Shown piece by piece: positions 18,033 through 27,996 of a stretch of DNA of 64,000 nt. The position numbers and the translations under genes are program-made. The notes beneath the pieces are model-generated. The model saw only the letters and a program-made list of their open reading frames with translations, was not told the DNA's origin and did no database searches. Positions within the stretch are counted from its first letter, which is position 1. Every line of letters begins with the position of its first letter. Source of the stretch: QHVT01 sp036389275 (lineage in GTDB: Bacteria > Acidobacteriota > Thermoanaerobaculia > Gp7-AA8); NCBI GenBank assembly GCA_036389275.1, contig DASVQE010000052.1:102202-166201 (forward strand), in the 5' to 3' direction.

Positions 18033-18299
18033 CTACTCCTCGCGGCGCGATCGCCGCTTCTCGGGGAGATTGCTCACGTACGTCTTCGTGAACGCCGTGA
18101 AGAACTCGCTCGGTGCGACGCCGATCGCCTTCGCGAGGTAGACGATGTTCTCGAGTCCGAGATTGCGCTTGCCGCCTTCGACCTGCGAGAGGTACGTCCA
18201 GTGGATGTCCGCCCGGTCGGCGACCTCCTCCTGCGTGAGCCCTGCCTCCTCGCGCAGCTTGCGGAGCGTCTGACCGAAGAGCTCGCCGACCGAAGCCAC
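18033..18299 (-). CDS. XRE-family transcriptional regulator (88 aa)
   Basis: Compact helix-turn-helix protein: LRKLREEAGLTQEEVADRAD, then WTYLSQVEGGKRN and IVYLAKAIGVAPSEFF, with a basic tail. Complete and typical in length. It is divergent from the secreted-protein gene at 18396, and the ~95-bp gap contains two related GAGCCAA/CAGCCAA boxes on the plus strand that could be its operator. Likely controls itself and the peptidase downstream. Confidence 0.82.
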   Translation of the reverse strand: MASVGELFGQTLRKLREEAGLTQEEVADRADIHWTYLSQVEGGKRNLGLENIVYLAKAIGVAPSEFFTAFTKTYVSNLPEKRRSRREE

Positions 18300-18395
18300 A
18301 CGGCCACTCTAGGAACGCCTCCGATTTGCGACCATAGACTTTGAGCCAAGTATCTGCTTAGACTATCAGCCAAAAGCGACAAGGAGGTTAGCCGA

Positions 18396-19308
18396 ATGCG
18401 TCGAGTTCTCATCGCGCTCCTGCTGCTCGGCGTGCCAACGCTCCATGCGTCAGGCCCGAAGCCCTGCGCTGATACCGGCGAGTCATCATCGACACGAACG
18501 ATCACGCCGAATTTCGGGACAGCGATGAAGGCTGAGGACGTACCAAAGAGCATGCGCCAGGCTGCAGTGAACGGCTGGAGCGTCTCCTACGTCCCACGGA
18601 ACGAGCGTACTCCCGATGGTCTGGCGGTGATGGCTGCACGGCGGTTCACGTTCGGTAAGAAGACGTTCTACCTGCTCACGGTCCGCGGCGAGATGAGTAT
18701 CTTCAGTACTGCATGCGAGCGTGACTGGTGTGCGGAGTTCACATGGTGGCCGGCAACGGCGACGTTCGTTGCTGACGCGGCGCGGCCGCGCCAGGTGGTG
18801 CCGGGGCGATGAGTGGTACTTGCTCACCGCCGATGGCCCGATTCTCGTTGCCACCGACGCGTTCAGCGAAGGCTACGTCTGGGAGGAGGATTGCTCATTG
18901 CGAGCGCTCACGGATGCCGCAACCGGCCAGGCGGTCCGACCACCGACAACGACTGCCGCGCCGAAGGCTCCTGCGCCATCACCCTTGCCTTCGCACATGG
19001 AGAGCGTGTGCGCACCGAGCGAGACCGTCGCGTGCTTCGAGGCGCGCAGCCTGCGCGTCACCGACACCGCGGGACGCCCGGTACCGGTCATCGCGCGCGA
19101 TGGTCGGACGGCAAGCTTCTCACATGGACCGGTGAGCGCTGTCGTCGTCGCTGTAACTGCTACGTGCGCGACCGGGAATGTCTTACGTGCGCGCATCACG
19201 AGCACTAGCGAGTACCAGGTCACGTTCCGCAACATTCACACGAACAAGACGCAGCAGGTTGCGGTCACGCCGAAGGGAGCCACCGGGGCGACACTCCCCT
19301 GCGACTAG
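18396..19308 (+). pseudogene. Secreted protein, frameshifted by an extra G
   Basis: ATG 18396 follows AAGGAGG. A signal peptide (VLIALLLLGVPTLHASG) is followed by a compact domain with two Cys. At ~18803 the reading frame closes in TGA, but removing one G from a G4 run continues smoothly as GDEWYLLTADGPIL and on to a stop at 19308, through an Ala/Pro linker and a C-terminal domain with SEYQVTFRN. One gene with a +1 homopolymer lesion is the best reading. Function unknown. Confidence 0.62.
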
Positions 19309-19378
19309 CCCAGTCCGGAGCTTTTTTCGCTTGAACACGCCGCCGATACAAACTCCTGAAGCGGCAGCACAAGAATCC

Positions 19379-21035
19379 TCAGATCTCGTAAGTCCGTTGC
19401 CCAAGCCATCGATTCAATGTCTCGTTCACGCCTGAATCGCTCGTCGGCAGTCGCTCGCGTACCGCCTCCTCAAACATGTTTAGCAATGTACCCTGCCGTC
19501 GACGAGCGAGGATCTTGAATACCTCGACAATCATCGCCGGCTCGTCGTGCACGAGGAGATCGATGGTTGATCCCGACCGACCCACTCTCCTCGATTGCGC
19601 GGACGAGAAGCCCACTCTCGCTGCCACGTGCGGCCTCGTACGCGATGCTGGCCCACGCGGCTGGTGATGTCGCATGTTCGCCGGCACGTTCTACGTAATC
19701 GATGACGCGCTGTAGGTCACCGCGCGCTGCGAGCGTAGCAACCACATACTCGAAGAGTGGCGAGGTGCGCAGCCGTGGCAAAATACCATCAGCGATCCGC
19801 CATAGAAGATTGTTATCCTCATATGTCAAACCGAGTGCGCTAACGAGTAGCGGCAAGTCCTCATCATCTATTGAGTCTATGTGCGCTAGAAGCCATTCAA
19901 CAGTCTCGTCAAACAGCGACGCGATCGGAAACGCTTCGTCGAGCGTGTCAAATACCGCGTAGTGATGCGGACACGCGACGACGGCGTGAGCCGCTATACC
20001 GTCCCGACTCCAATAATCGCGCAGCCGATCTAGCGAATCCGAGTTGCGCGTGACCCATCGCGAACGAACCAGATGCAAAAGTGCTTCGCGAAATACCCGT
20101 CGATCAGGCGCAAAATCTTCAAAGATTCTGCGTACCAGGATCTCGCGTGCTGGCCCCTTGCGGAGTCGTTGAAGAATCACGATGATTTGCAGGAGCAAGA
20201 CCTCATTGGCGGATGACGGATCGTTGCGCAAGGCATCGACGTCCTCGCGCGTCCGATAGTCAACGCTCGTTGCGGAGTGCGAGGGCAGAACACTAACGTT
20301 TGGGATCTCGGTTGTCTCGGAAATTTGCGGCGTTCGTTCGGAGAGAACGATTGAAGTACTTTCGGCGGCAACCACCTCACGAAGCGCGACTGCTGTTGCA
20401 GCACGATGGCGTTCCTCCTGAATCGCACGCACGACCCCAAAACGTTTCTCTGGCGCCATGCCAATGAGCGCGCGATGCGCGTGGTCATCATCGGGCGAAA
20501 CCACCCGGTCGGATTGCTTAGCAGTCAAGGCCTGCAGTAGTTCTGCAGGAGTAGCCGTGGTAATCACATGTCCCACGACGCCGTAGCCATTAACAACTAT
20601 GGTGCTTGGACGCTGTGGTACGTCGAGGTTGACGCCGAAACTCTTTGCCGTTCGCTTGCCCAATGCGGTTGACGCGAACGGGTGAAGATCAAAAGTCGCG
20701 CCGCTCCAGCCCGTGATGCTGTCATAGATCGTACTGAGACGTCGGTAGAGTCCCCATCCGTCGTATAAGACACGCTCGATCTGCACAGCATCCAAGTCGC
20801 CTGCCGCGTGGCCTTGGACGAAGTCGATGAACGTCCTTCGCGTGAAGGTGAGTACGCCGTTACTCCACTCGGTGTCCTCGGGGATCGTGTCGCGGAGCCG
20901 ATCGCAGAACGCGAAAACAACCCGCGTGCTGTTTTCAGCTGCACCCCACTCGCGTGTGGCGACACGGTGGGAGTTTTCTCGTGCGAGCCACGCCAGCCAC
21001 AGCGTCCATGCGAGGTTGAACTGATCACTGGTCAT
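19379..21035 (-). pseudogene. Large unknown protein (~550 aa), broken by a TCGG duplication
   Basis: Read from ATG 21035 (a longer start at 21086 would overlap the divergent gene). Largely helical, with a C-terminal half resembling helical repeats (YVVATLAARGDLQRVIDYV). Near 19577 (plus strand) the tandem TCGGTCGG shifts the frame; with one TCGG copy removed the protein continues SGSTIDLLVHDEPAM and on to a stop at 19379. This is a 4-bp slippage duplication rather than a homopolymer change. I do not recognise the family. Confidence 0.6.
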
Positions 21036-21056
21036 GCGCGCAAAAGCTTTAAACCC

Positions 21057-21646
21057 ATGGACATCCTCCACGCCAACATGGGACATGAGTTAAAGACCAG
21101 GTATCTCCACGACCGCTCGAAAACCCTACGCGTGTCATGGGAGCCACGCGTGCGCTATCGCAGGATCGAGATACGAGATGAATCTCGGTGGAGCGACTAC
21201 TACTGCAACCTCACCCTCACCGACGATGACACTTCGATTGCTCTCGTCGTGACGCTGCGCAACCGCGATCGGCTGCAACAGCGTGGAGCCGCGAACGCCA
21301 TTCACTTCGATCACCCCAAGTTCCCTGAGTACGCGATCCGATTCGGGGAACTCCACTGCCGAAGAATGCCTGAGATCGCCGCACAAATCGATACCACCCT
21401 AGCCAAACTTCTCGACCGTCCCCCGCCGTGCAGCATCGGTGGTTTCGACTACGAACGCCACTGGCGACCAGCGGCGCGCACGATCCTGCCCACCGTCGTC
21501 CGTGCGCGGCAAACGATCGATCGTGCAACCTGTCCCAGCGTCGGCATCAACGATATCGTCGACGGCCTGCTCCAGAACCGCACGCCTTCTACGACAGCAT
21601 TCGCGTGTCGGCCGACTACGAAAGTACCAAAAACCTCTTTGGCTGA
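21057..21646 (+). pseudogene. Unknown protein (~195 aa), frameshifted near its end
   Basis: ATG 21057 (alternative 21078). Mixed alpha/beta, charged protein with no recognised motif. Near 21575 the frame slips by -1; the alternative frame gives HAFYDSIRVSADYESTKN and a stop at 21646, which reads much more naturally than the open frame ending at 21695. Divergent from the large minus-strand gene with only ~20 bp between starts, so both promoters would overlap coding sequence. Confidence 0.5.
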
Positions 21647-21711
21647 ACGCCGGCCCTGCCTGAGAGCTTTCTGGTGTGTACCCGCCACATCGTGAGGCGT
21701 GGAGGTGCAGC

Positions 21712-21915
21712 GTGAGCGTTCGTGATGAGGTGCCGCGACTCTCGATCACGCGAGATCCCGATTCGATTCGAGACGACCGATGCCGCGTCGCTGATGGGTC
21801 TTCGTGGCCCGTTCGCCTCGTCATTCCGCTCTCGGTTGGCGAAGCTGTCGTGAGCTGGGTGGTTCCGACGCCCATCCGGTGCGAGTCGTGTGGCCAGACG
21901 CGGGAGAGACCATGA
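21712..21915 (+). CDS. 67-aa hypothetical protein
   Basis: GTG 21712 preceded by GGAGG. Hydrophilic N-terminus, a short beta-like middle (VRLVIPLSVGEAVVSWVV) and a C-terminal CxxC. Stop overlaps the next start (ATGA at 21912). First gene of the second envelope block. Confidence 0.5.
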   Translation: MSVRDEVPRLSITRDPDSIRDDRCRVADGSSWPVRLVIPLSVGEAVVSWVVPTPIRCESCGQTRERP

Positions 21916-22685
21916 GATTCCTGCTCGTCGTCCTCCTCTTCGCCACCGCGTGTGATGAGTCGTCCTTCTCTGCGTCGGCGTCCGTGCTTCATCGTGCCGC
22001 GGGCATCGAGGCGCGGGTGGTCGTTCCTGAGACGGTCGATCTCTTGCTGGATGCGACGGAGCACTCGCCGGGCAATCTTGACACGCTGGCGCTACAGCTC
22101 GACGCGATCCTTCCGGTTCTCGCTGATCGGTCGGGTGTGGTTCGTCTGTTCGTCGTGCGCGAGTCGGTCGACGCGACCGTCGTCGTCTCCTCATTCTCCT
22201 TCGCGGCTTCGCGGAGTTCGAATTTGCACGTGCAGGCGCGCGAGCGCGCCGCGATGATCGCCGCAGCGCGCGAGCAACTCCTGCGTGCCGCGCACGCGTC
22301 GAGTACGCCCATTCCGCGACGCAGTCCGTTGTTTGCTGCCCTCACGCGTATCGGCATGACGAGCACGCCGTACCCGACGCGCACGATCGTGTTGCTCTCT
22401 GATCTGCGCACCGAGGAGGCGAGCGGTGCTGCGCGGATCGCCTGGGAGTGTGGCCCGATCGACGTGGAGACGCTTGTGCCGGTGCTTGATCGCGAGCGGC
22501 TCCTCCTGCCGGACTCGCTGCGCGGCGTGAGGGTCGTTGCGGCGTTCTTCGACATCAGTCCTGCATCCAAGTGTCAGAACACGGTCGCGCGCCATCTTGC
22601 GTTGCGCGAGGCGTGGCAGCAGCTCATCGCGCGCGCAGGTGCGCGCATCACGTTTACGAGTGGACCGTATGGAGGCGAACGATGA
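21912..22685 (+). CDS. Lipoprotein with vWA-like features (257 aa)
   Basis: ATG overlaps the previous stop. Signal peptide with lipobox LLFATAC gives lipidated Cys14. DLLLDATEHSP at ~43-53 resembles a vWA DxT loop and TIVLLSDLRTEE resembles the later Asp strand, matching the architecture of the lipoprotein at 11402. Overlaps the following membrane gene by ATGA. Suggests a second copy of a lipoprotein-plus-membrane-protein module. Confidence 0.65.
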   Translation: MRFLLVVLLFATACDESSFSASASVLHRAAGIEARVVVPETVDLLLDATEHSPGNLDTLALQLDAILPVLADRSGVVRLFVVRESVDATVVVSSFSFAASRSSNLHVQARERAAMIAAAREQLLRAAHASSTPIPRRSPLFAALTRIGMTSTPYPTRTIVLLSDLRTEEASGAARIAWECGPIDVETLVPVLDRERLLLPDSLRGVRVVAAFFDISPASKCQNTVARHLALREAWQQLIARAGARITFTSGPYGGER

Positions 22686-23506
22686 AAGTGGTGGAGGGAG
22701 TTGTTCAGTACTTTCGATGGCAGATCGTGAGCTGGCGCGTCCGTCGTCATGCGGAAGCGAATGCGTACCACGGACTCGAAGGCAAGGCGGGACAGGTGCT
22801 CGCTGCCGAACACGGCACGCTAGCGGCCGGCCCGACGGAGTTGTTTGCTGATGAGACGCCGCCGGACACGACGCGCGCGCAGGCCACGGTCAACGAGCTT
22901 GGCGAAGCGCTCGCGCCCTACGCGTGGTACCCGCTCATCCCGATCCTCCTCGTCTTCTTCGGCTTCATTGGTTGGCGCGGGAGCACGCGGCTCTTCCTCG
23001 CCAGCGGTTTTCCCGCGACGGACGCCATGCTCCTGGGCGTCATGCTCGAATCCTTCAACGTGTTTCTCGTCTGGCTGCTCCACCAGGCGTGGCTGCGCCC
23101 GTACGACGGGACGAGCCGTCGCACGGTGCACCTGACGCTGCTCACGATCGTCTATCTGCTCCTCATCGGTTGCATGGTCGCGCTGCGCCTGGGCCAGGCA
23201 GACCCGAGCGAACCCGTATTTCTGCGGTTGGCCAACGCTGGGTTGATCGTCGCCAGCGTCGTGGGCCCGGCCTTCGCGATCGAAATCCTCGCGCGCATCG
23301 GCTACCGCATCGCGCCGCTCTTGTATCGACGGAATCGCGCGGCGCGCATCATCAGGGAGGCAGAGGGAGCACACCGTCGCAACCTTGCGCAGCGCGAGGA
23401 CTTGGCGCGGCGCACCGCACTCTGGTCGGAGCAAGCGACGAAGCTGGAGAACCTCTATGAGATGGAGTACGCCAAAGCAGCCAAGCGCTTCTCAAGAGGT
23501 GAGTGA
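22682..23506 (+). CDS. Four-TM membrane protein (274 aa)
   Basis: Start in ATGA overlap. Hydrophilic N-terminal ~75 residues, then hydrophobic segments PLIPILLVFFGFIGW, a longer one around MLLGVMLESFNVFLVW, LTIVYLLLIGCMVAL and LIVASVVGPAFAIEIL. The C-terminal ~60 residues are a charged helix (RREDLARRTALWSEQATKL type), probably a cytoplasmic coiled coil. Architecture parallels the protein at 10242. No known family. Confidence 0.7.
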   Translation: MKVVEGVVQYFRWQIVSWRVRRHAEANAYHGLEGKAGQVLAAEHGTLAAGPTELFADETPPDTTRAQATVNELGEALAPYAWYPLIPILLVFFGFIGWRGSTRLFLASGFPATDAMLLGVMLESFNVFLVWLLHQAWLRPYDGTSRRTVHLTLLTIVYLLLIGCMVALRLGQADPSEPVFLRLANAGLIVASVVGPAFAIEILARIGYRIAPLLYRRNRAARIIREAEGAHRRNLAQREDLARRTALWSEQATKLENLYEMEYAKAAKRFSRGE

Positions 23507-23868
23507 TGCCGCTCCTTCGCGTCCTCACGCACGCCGTGATCATCATCGCGTGCGCGTACCTCTTGCGGTTCTTCGCGCAAGCCGCACGCGCAAGCGCGCT
23601 CGTCTCCGTCCTGAATTTCTTGAGCGCGGGGTGGTACATAATCCTCGCGCTCGTCACGAGCGCCGCGATGCACAACCAGAAATCCGTCGTCATCGCCATC
23701 TGCACCCTCGTTTCCCTGGGCTCAGCGCCGTTTGCCTCGATGGACGACTTCGCGCACACGATCGTTCCGATCGGCGTTGGCATCCTGTTGGGGACAGCAC
23801 TGCGACCGGCGATTCGGGAGTGGAGTCATGACCGCGCTGCCACCCAACCCGTACCTCCCGACGAATGA
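23506..23868 (+). CDS. Small membrane protein (120 aa)
   Basis: ATG 23506 shares bases with the upstream TGA. Three hydrophobic segments (AVIIIACAYLLRFFA, WYIILALVTSAAM, IVIAICTLVSLGSAPF region) and a last one near VPIGVGILLGTAL. Overlaps the next gene by ~40 bp in another frame. Likely a partner of the upstream membrane protein. Confidence 0.6.
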   Translation: MPLLRVLTHAVIIIACAYLLRFFAQAARASALVSVLNFLSAGWYIILALVTSAAMHNQKSVVIAICTLVSLGSAPFASMDDFAHTIVPIGVGILLGTALRPAIREWSHDRAATQPVPPDE

Positions 23869-24211
23869 GTCGGTCGAGACGACGAGTGTCGAGCGCACGA
23901 GCGTGGACGGCACTCTCATCCTCGCCCTGACGGAAACGATCAAGATCAACGCTCTCACTGGCGCGCGCGAACTGACGAAAGACGAGGCGCGCGGGACGAC
24001 GAGCGATGGTCGCGTCATCGACGACAAGTCCCGCCTTCGCGTCTGCGAGACGTGTCGCAGCTTGCTTTCGGCGGCGCGGGAGTGCGCAGTCTGTTTGCGT
24101 TCCGTCTGCGGACGGTGCGTCCGCCGCGTCCAGCGCAACGGTCAAGGATTGGAGGTGTGCACGTCATGTCGGTGGCGCACGTTGCCGAGCGAACTCCTGC
24201 GACTCTCGTAA
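23828..24211 (+). CDS. Zinc-finger protein with four CxxC pairs (127 aa)
   Basis: Starts inside the upstream gene. N-terminal ~60 residues are Thr-rich and hydrophilic; the C-terminal half has CETC, CAVC, CGRC and CTSC pairs spaced like a double zinc-binding treble-clef/FYVE-like finger. Its end overlaps the start of the ATPase gene by ~45 bp, suggesting coupled expression and a joint role. Confidence 0.6.
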   Translation: MTALPPNPYLPTNESVETTSVERTSVDGTLILALTETIKINALTGARELTKDEARGTTSDGRVIDDKSRLRVCETCRSLLSAARECAVCLRSVCGRCVRRVQRNGQGLEVCTSCRWRTLPSELLRLS

Positions 24212-26213
24212 CGGACGAGCAACTTCGCCGCGAGCTCTCCTTCGCCGAGGAGTACGACCTCTCGCGCTACGACCGGTGGGTCGCAAGCCTCGTGCAGACC
24301 ATCGGCAGCGCACCAGGGGCGGTCGCGCACCAGCGACTGCGCGCTGCACTCGTGGCGCGAATACAGCCCTACCACGCATGTCATGAGGCGGTTCCGTTCG
24401 CAACACTCGACGGGCTCGATCGCGGCGGCCTCCGCCTCGGCGCGCAGCTCGCCGATCAGTCGCCCGTGACGCTCGGCCGCGAACTTGAGCATGTCCTCGT
24501 CTACGGTCCGACCGGCAGCGGGAAGTCGCACCTCCTGGCGCATCTCCTTCGCTCCGTGCTCGAACACCAGGAGAGGGCAATCGTGCTAGACGCCAAAGGC
24601 GATACGCCATGGATGCTGCAGCACGACGCGCTCTCCCTCAATGATCTCGAATTTTCCCTCGTCGCGAGCCCACCGTACGCATCACCGACAGAGTTCATCA
24701 ATCGCTGGCTGATGCACTTTCGCGAATCCTTCTGGACCGCCGAACTCCAGAGCGCGGTGCTCCTCCCGATCCTGCGCGAGATGATCCACCCCGGCCGCGC
24801 TGCGTCACTTGCCGAGATCGTCGACCGCATTCGGCTGCGCGACAAATCGCCAGCAGGCAAAGCCGCTGCTGATCGTTTGGAAAGTATCAGCCTCTCGTAC
24901 CCGAAACTCTACGAGAGCACGGCGGACCGCTGGAGCGAACTGCATGAGCAGTCGCTCTACTGCCCGACCATCGGCACGCTGACGCCGGCAACGCGATTCG
25001 TCACGTGGCTGCTCATCATCGAGCGCTTCGCGTACCTCCAGCACCGAGCGCACCGTGATCGCGTGCACACCGTCGTCTTCCTCGACGAAGCGCAGACGAG
25101 TTTGAGCAAGCGCACGCAAACGATCTCTGGCCTGCCGAGCACGCCCGTGCAACTCCTTCCTACGACGCGCGAGCATGGCCTGCAGTTCGTCGTTGCAACG
25201 CCATCATGGACGGAACTCGACCCGCTCGTCCTCTCCCAATTCCAGGTCCAGATCGCCCTGCAGCCAAGTGATGGGCGCGAACTTGATTCCATCACGAAAA
25301 GCTTTCGCCTAACACCAGCGCAGGCGCGGCTCACCAGCAGCATGCAGCGCGGCACCGCGCTCGGGAAGATTCGCGGTATCGGTCAGCCCTTCCTCTTCAC
25401 GTACGAACCATTTCGCGAGCAGAAGGATATCGATCCCGCAACCGTTAGTGCAGCACGCGCGCGAGCTGAACGATTTTGCGATGCGTCCAACAGCGCAGCG
25501 AAGGAAGGGATCGCGAGCAACGGGCAGCCGACGCCGGCGGAGAGTCCGCGCCGTCATCCTCACCACCGTCACGCGTTGCGCCGGTGGTGGAACAAACCAA
25601 TCCGCCTAACACTGCAAAAACGCTTTCGCTCAACGAGCGCGAGCGCAAGATCCTCACGTACATCGCACAACGTGGCGTCCTCCTCGTCACCGAACTCCAC
25701 GCAGAGCTGCACCTGCACGCGATGCAAGAAAGCAGAACGAGAAAAAACCTGCGCGCCCTCGGCCTCATCGAAGAGCATCGCATCACGACACGATCCGGCC
25801 GCGGCGGCACAAGCGTCGCCCTCACACTCACGCAAAAAGCACACGAGGAACTCCACCTACCAAAAGCGCATCTCGGCAAAGGCGGACCAGCGCACCGATA
25901 CTACCTCCGATGCTTGCGCGATCATCTCGGCGCCACACTCGAAGTGCATGAGACAGACGCGGTCGTTGCGTACAACAGCAAATGCCACGAACGACTTCAG
26001 AAGGCACTCGGGATCGCGGTCAACGACGGCGACACAATCGGGATCGAAGTCGAAGTGAGCAACCCGCGGATCACCGCAACGCGTATCGCCGAACGTAACA
26101 AGCATTTCGCCCACATCATCGTTGCGACCTTGCCGCAGCACCTCGCGGCATTGCGCTCAACACACCCGCACGTCGTCAGCATCCTCGATCTCCTTGACGA
26201 GGTGCGCGCATGA
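24166..26213 (+). pseudogene. HerA/TraG-type ATPase with wHTH and nuclease-like C-terminal part, frameshifted
   Basis: ATG 24166 follows GGAGG. The FtsK-HerA ATPase core has Walker A GPTGSGKS (residues 114-121) and Walker B VVFLDEAQ, with DAKGDTPWM between them: the pattern of DNA-pumping or conjugative coupling ATPases. Near 25490 the frame degenerates (to a stop at 26058), while the -1 frame carries a winged helix (LNERERKILTYIAQRG, SRTRKNLRALGLIEE) and an alpha/beta domain with GIEVEVSNPR resembling a nuclease-like fold. One -1 lesion in a fused gene is likely; a separate gene from TTG 25476 is the alternative. The last codons overlap the excisionase gene. Confidence 0.72.
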
Positions 26214-26479
26214 ATCGTGAGGAAGCACTCGCTGTGCTCGCGCAACTTGAAGTGCAGCGACTCGACACACTGGCTCGACTTATCGCTATTGAAGTCGGCA
26301 ACGTCGAACGTGAGGATCGCCTGCTCAGCGTGCAGGAAGCGGCGCCGATTTTGGGCGTCACGATCGACTGGCTGTACCGCCACGCTGACGACTTCACCTT
26401 TACCATCCGCCCAGGACCAGGACAGGTCCGCTTCAGCAATGTCGGCATCCAGGAGTATCTCCGCCAGAAGCGACGGTAG
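26210..26479 (+). CDS. Excisionase-like helix-turn-helix protein (89 aa)
   Basis: ATGA overlap with the upstream stop. C-terminal half matches the MerR/excisionase HTH_17 pattern: LLSVQEAAPILGVTIDWLY then VRFSNVGIQEYLRQKR. N-terminal helix is acidic. Directly upstream of integrase gene B, the usual place for a recombination directionality factor; a regulator role is also possible. Confidence 0.72.
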   Translation: MNREEALAVLAQLEVQRLDTLARLIAIEVGNVEREDRLLSVQEAAPILGVTIDWLYRHADDFTFTIRPGPGQVRFSNVGIQEYLRQKRR

Positions 26480-26535
26480 CTACGGTTTCGCTACTGGACC
26501 TTCGTACAACGCAGACGGTTGTTTGTTCCTGAACT

Positions 26536-27596
26536 ATGCGTGGTGATGGGCGCCTCTTCCGACGAGCACGTTCACCGTTCTGGTGGATGAGCTACTACCT
26601 CGACGGTCGCGAGTATCGAGAAAGCACCGGCACGACGGAAGAGAAACAAGCGCGCAAGGCGCTGCGCCTGCGCCTGCAGGAAGTCGCCAACGACAAGAGC
26701 GGCATCCAACCGTTCCTCGGTCCCGGCGCGAGCGCATCAACGACCTGCTCGATGAGTTGGCCCAGGACTACCGCGTCCGCGCGAAGCTCTCAGCGACCGT
26801 CGTCTCGCACCTCAAACGTATCCGCGCACGCTTCGGTACTGAACGCGCAGCGCAACTCGACGCCAAACAGATCGACTCCTACATCGCTGAGCAACTCGAA
26901 GCCGGTGTCGCTCCAGCAACGATCAACCGTGGCACCCAACTCCTTAGCCAGGCGTATAACCTCGCGCTCCTGCGCGGCAGGCTCACGAAGAAGCCGCACA
27001 TCAGAAAGCTCCCGGAGAAAAACATCCGGCAGGGATTCTTCGAACACGATCAGTTCCTCGCAATCATCGAGCACCTCCCCGAGCACCTGCGCGACTACTG
27101 CCGTTTTGCGTACCTTACCGGCTGGCGACGGGGGGAATGCTCCAGCCTCACGTGGGAAGACGTTGACCAACGCTCGCGACTCATCCACCTGCGACCGGAG
27201 CGCAGCAAGAACGGCCACGCGCGCAAAGTCGCACTCGAAGGAGAACTGTGGGAGATCATCCAGCGCCGCTTGAGCGAGCGCGTAGTGACGCGCAAGAGCG
27301 GCGCGACGACGATGCTGCGCTATGTCTTCCACCGCGACGGACACCCTATTGGCGAGTTCAAGAAGTCCTGGGCGACCGCGTGCAACGCAGCAGGGCTCGG
27401 GCACAAGCTCTTCCACGACCTCCGCCGCACCGCCGTCCGTAACATGGTCCGCGCGGGCGTTCCTGAGAGCGTCGCGATGAAGATCAGCGGACACCGCACC
27501 CGCGCCGTCTTCGACCGGTACAACATCACCGACGAACGAGACCTTCGCGACGCGATGCTCAAGACACAGATATATCTGCAGGAATCGGCGCGATGA
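26536..27596 (+). pseudogene. Tyrosine site-specific integrase B, frameshifted
   Basis: The N-terminal arm-binding part (SPFWWMSYYLDGREYRE) is read from ATG 26536. Near 26727 one base is missing in GGCGCGAG, moving the protein into the frame that gives RERINDLLDELAQDY and the core-binding and catalytic domains. Catalytic residues are visible: Arg in LTGWRRGE, HDLRRT, GHRTR and Tyr in FDRYNI. The 3' part alone (open from 26583) keeps the full catalytic domain but lacks a natural start. Stop overlaps the SSB-like gene (ATGA). This integrase is the best candidate for integration at the downstream tRNA. Confidence 0.8.
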
Positions 27597-27862
27597 GAGT
27601 CCCAATCCTCAACCACGTTATGCTGATCGGCCGCCTCGCAATTCTCCCGCGAGCCGGTGAGAGCGGGACAGCCGTCGAACTTGAACTACCGCACCGCGAT
27701 GCTCGCGAGCTGCTCCGCGTTACCTGTGTCGCGGGCGGTGCAATCGCCGAAACACTGCGCGCGAAAGGACATGTCGGTACTCCCGTCCTGATCTCCGGCG
27801 CGCTGAGCGTCGACCGCGAAGGACGCCTCCACGTGCGCATCAGCGCATTCCAATTCCTGTAG
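27593..27862 (+). CDS. Single-stranded-DNA-binding protein-like OB-fold protein (89 aa)
   Basis: Starts in ATGA overlap with integrase B. Pattern of an SSB OB-fold: LNHVMLIGRLAILPR at the N-terminus, VELELPHRD, then GTPVLISGALSVDREGRLHV and a final strand RISAFQFL. Shorter than bacterial SSB (no acidic C-terminal tip), so it probably serves the element's replication or recombination and not the host clamp-loading network. Confidence 0.72.
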   Translation: MRVPILNHVMLIGRLAILPRAGESGTAVELELPHRDARELLRVTCVAGGAIAETLRAKGHVGTPVLISGALSVDREGRLHVRISAFQFL

Positions 27863-27996
27863 AGTCCAGGGCAGCTGCCTTGCGCTCTTTCTCTCTTGAG
27901 TCCAGCATGTGGGCAAAATCCAGCATCGTGCTTTTTGGTTTCTGCTACGCTCCCAGCCGAGGTCCGGTAGGTAAGACTTTCACGGGGGGTGCCGCC
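27863..27996 (+). promoter_or_regulatory. Probable promoter region of the ParB-radical SAM operon
   Basis: The only non-coding gap before the operon. Contains two copies of GAGTCCAG (27862-27869 and 27898-27905) and a related ATCCAGCAT (27918 on), a possible operator. A G-run (GGGGGGTG) a few bases before ATG 27997 can act as ribosome site. No clear -35/-10 pair is certain. Confidence 0.35.

Noticed and set aside
1..27596. All lesions as random sequencing error
   Set aside because: Not fully excluded, but about 36 kb of neighbouring sequence (27.6-64 kb) is clean, and a nonsense codon and a 4-bp duplication are not typical homopolymer errors.
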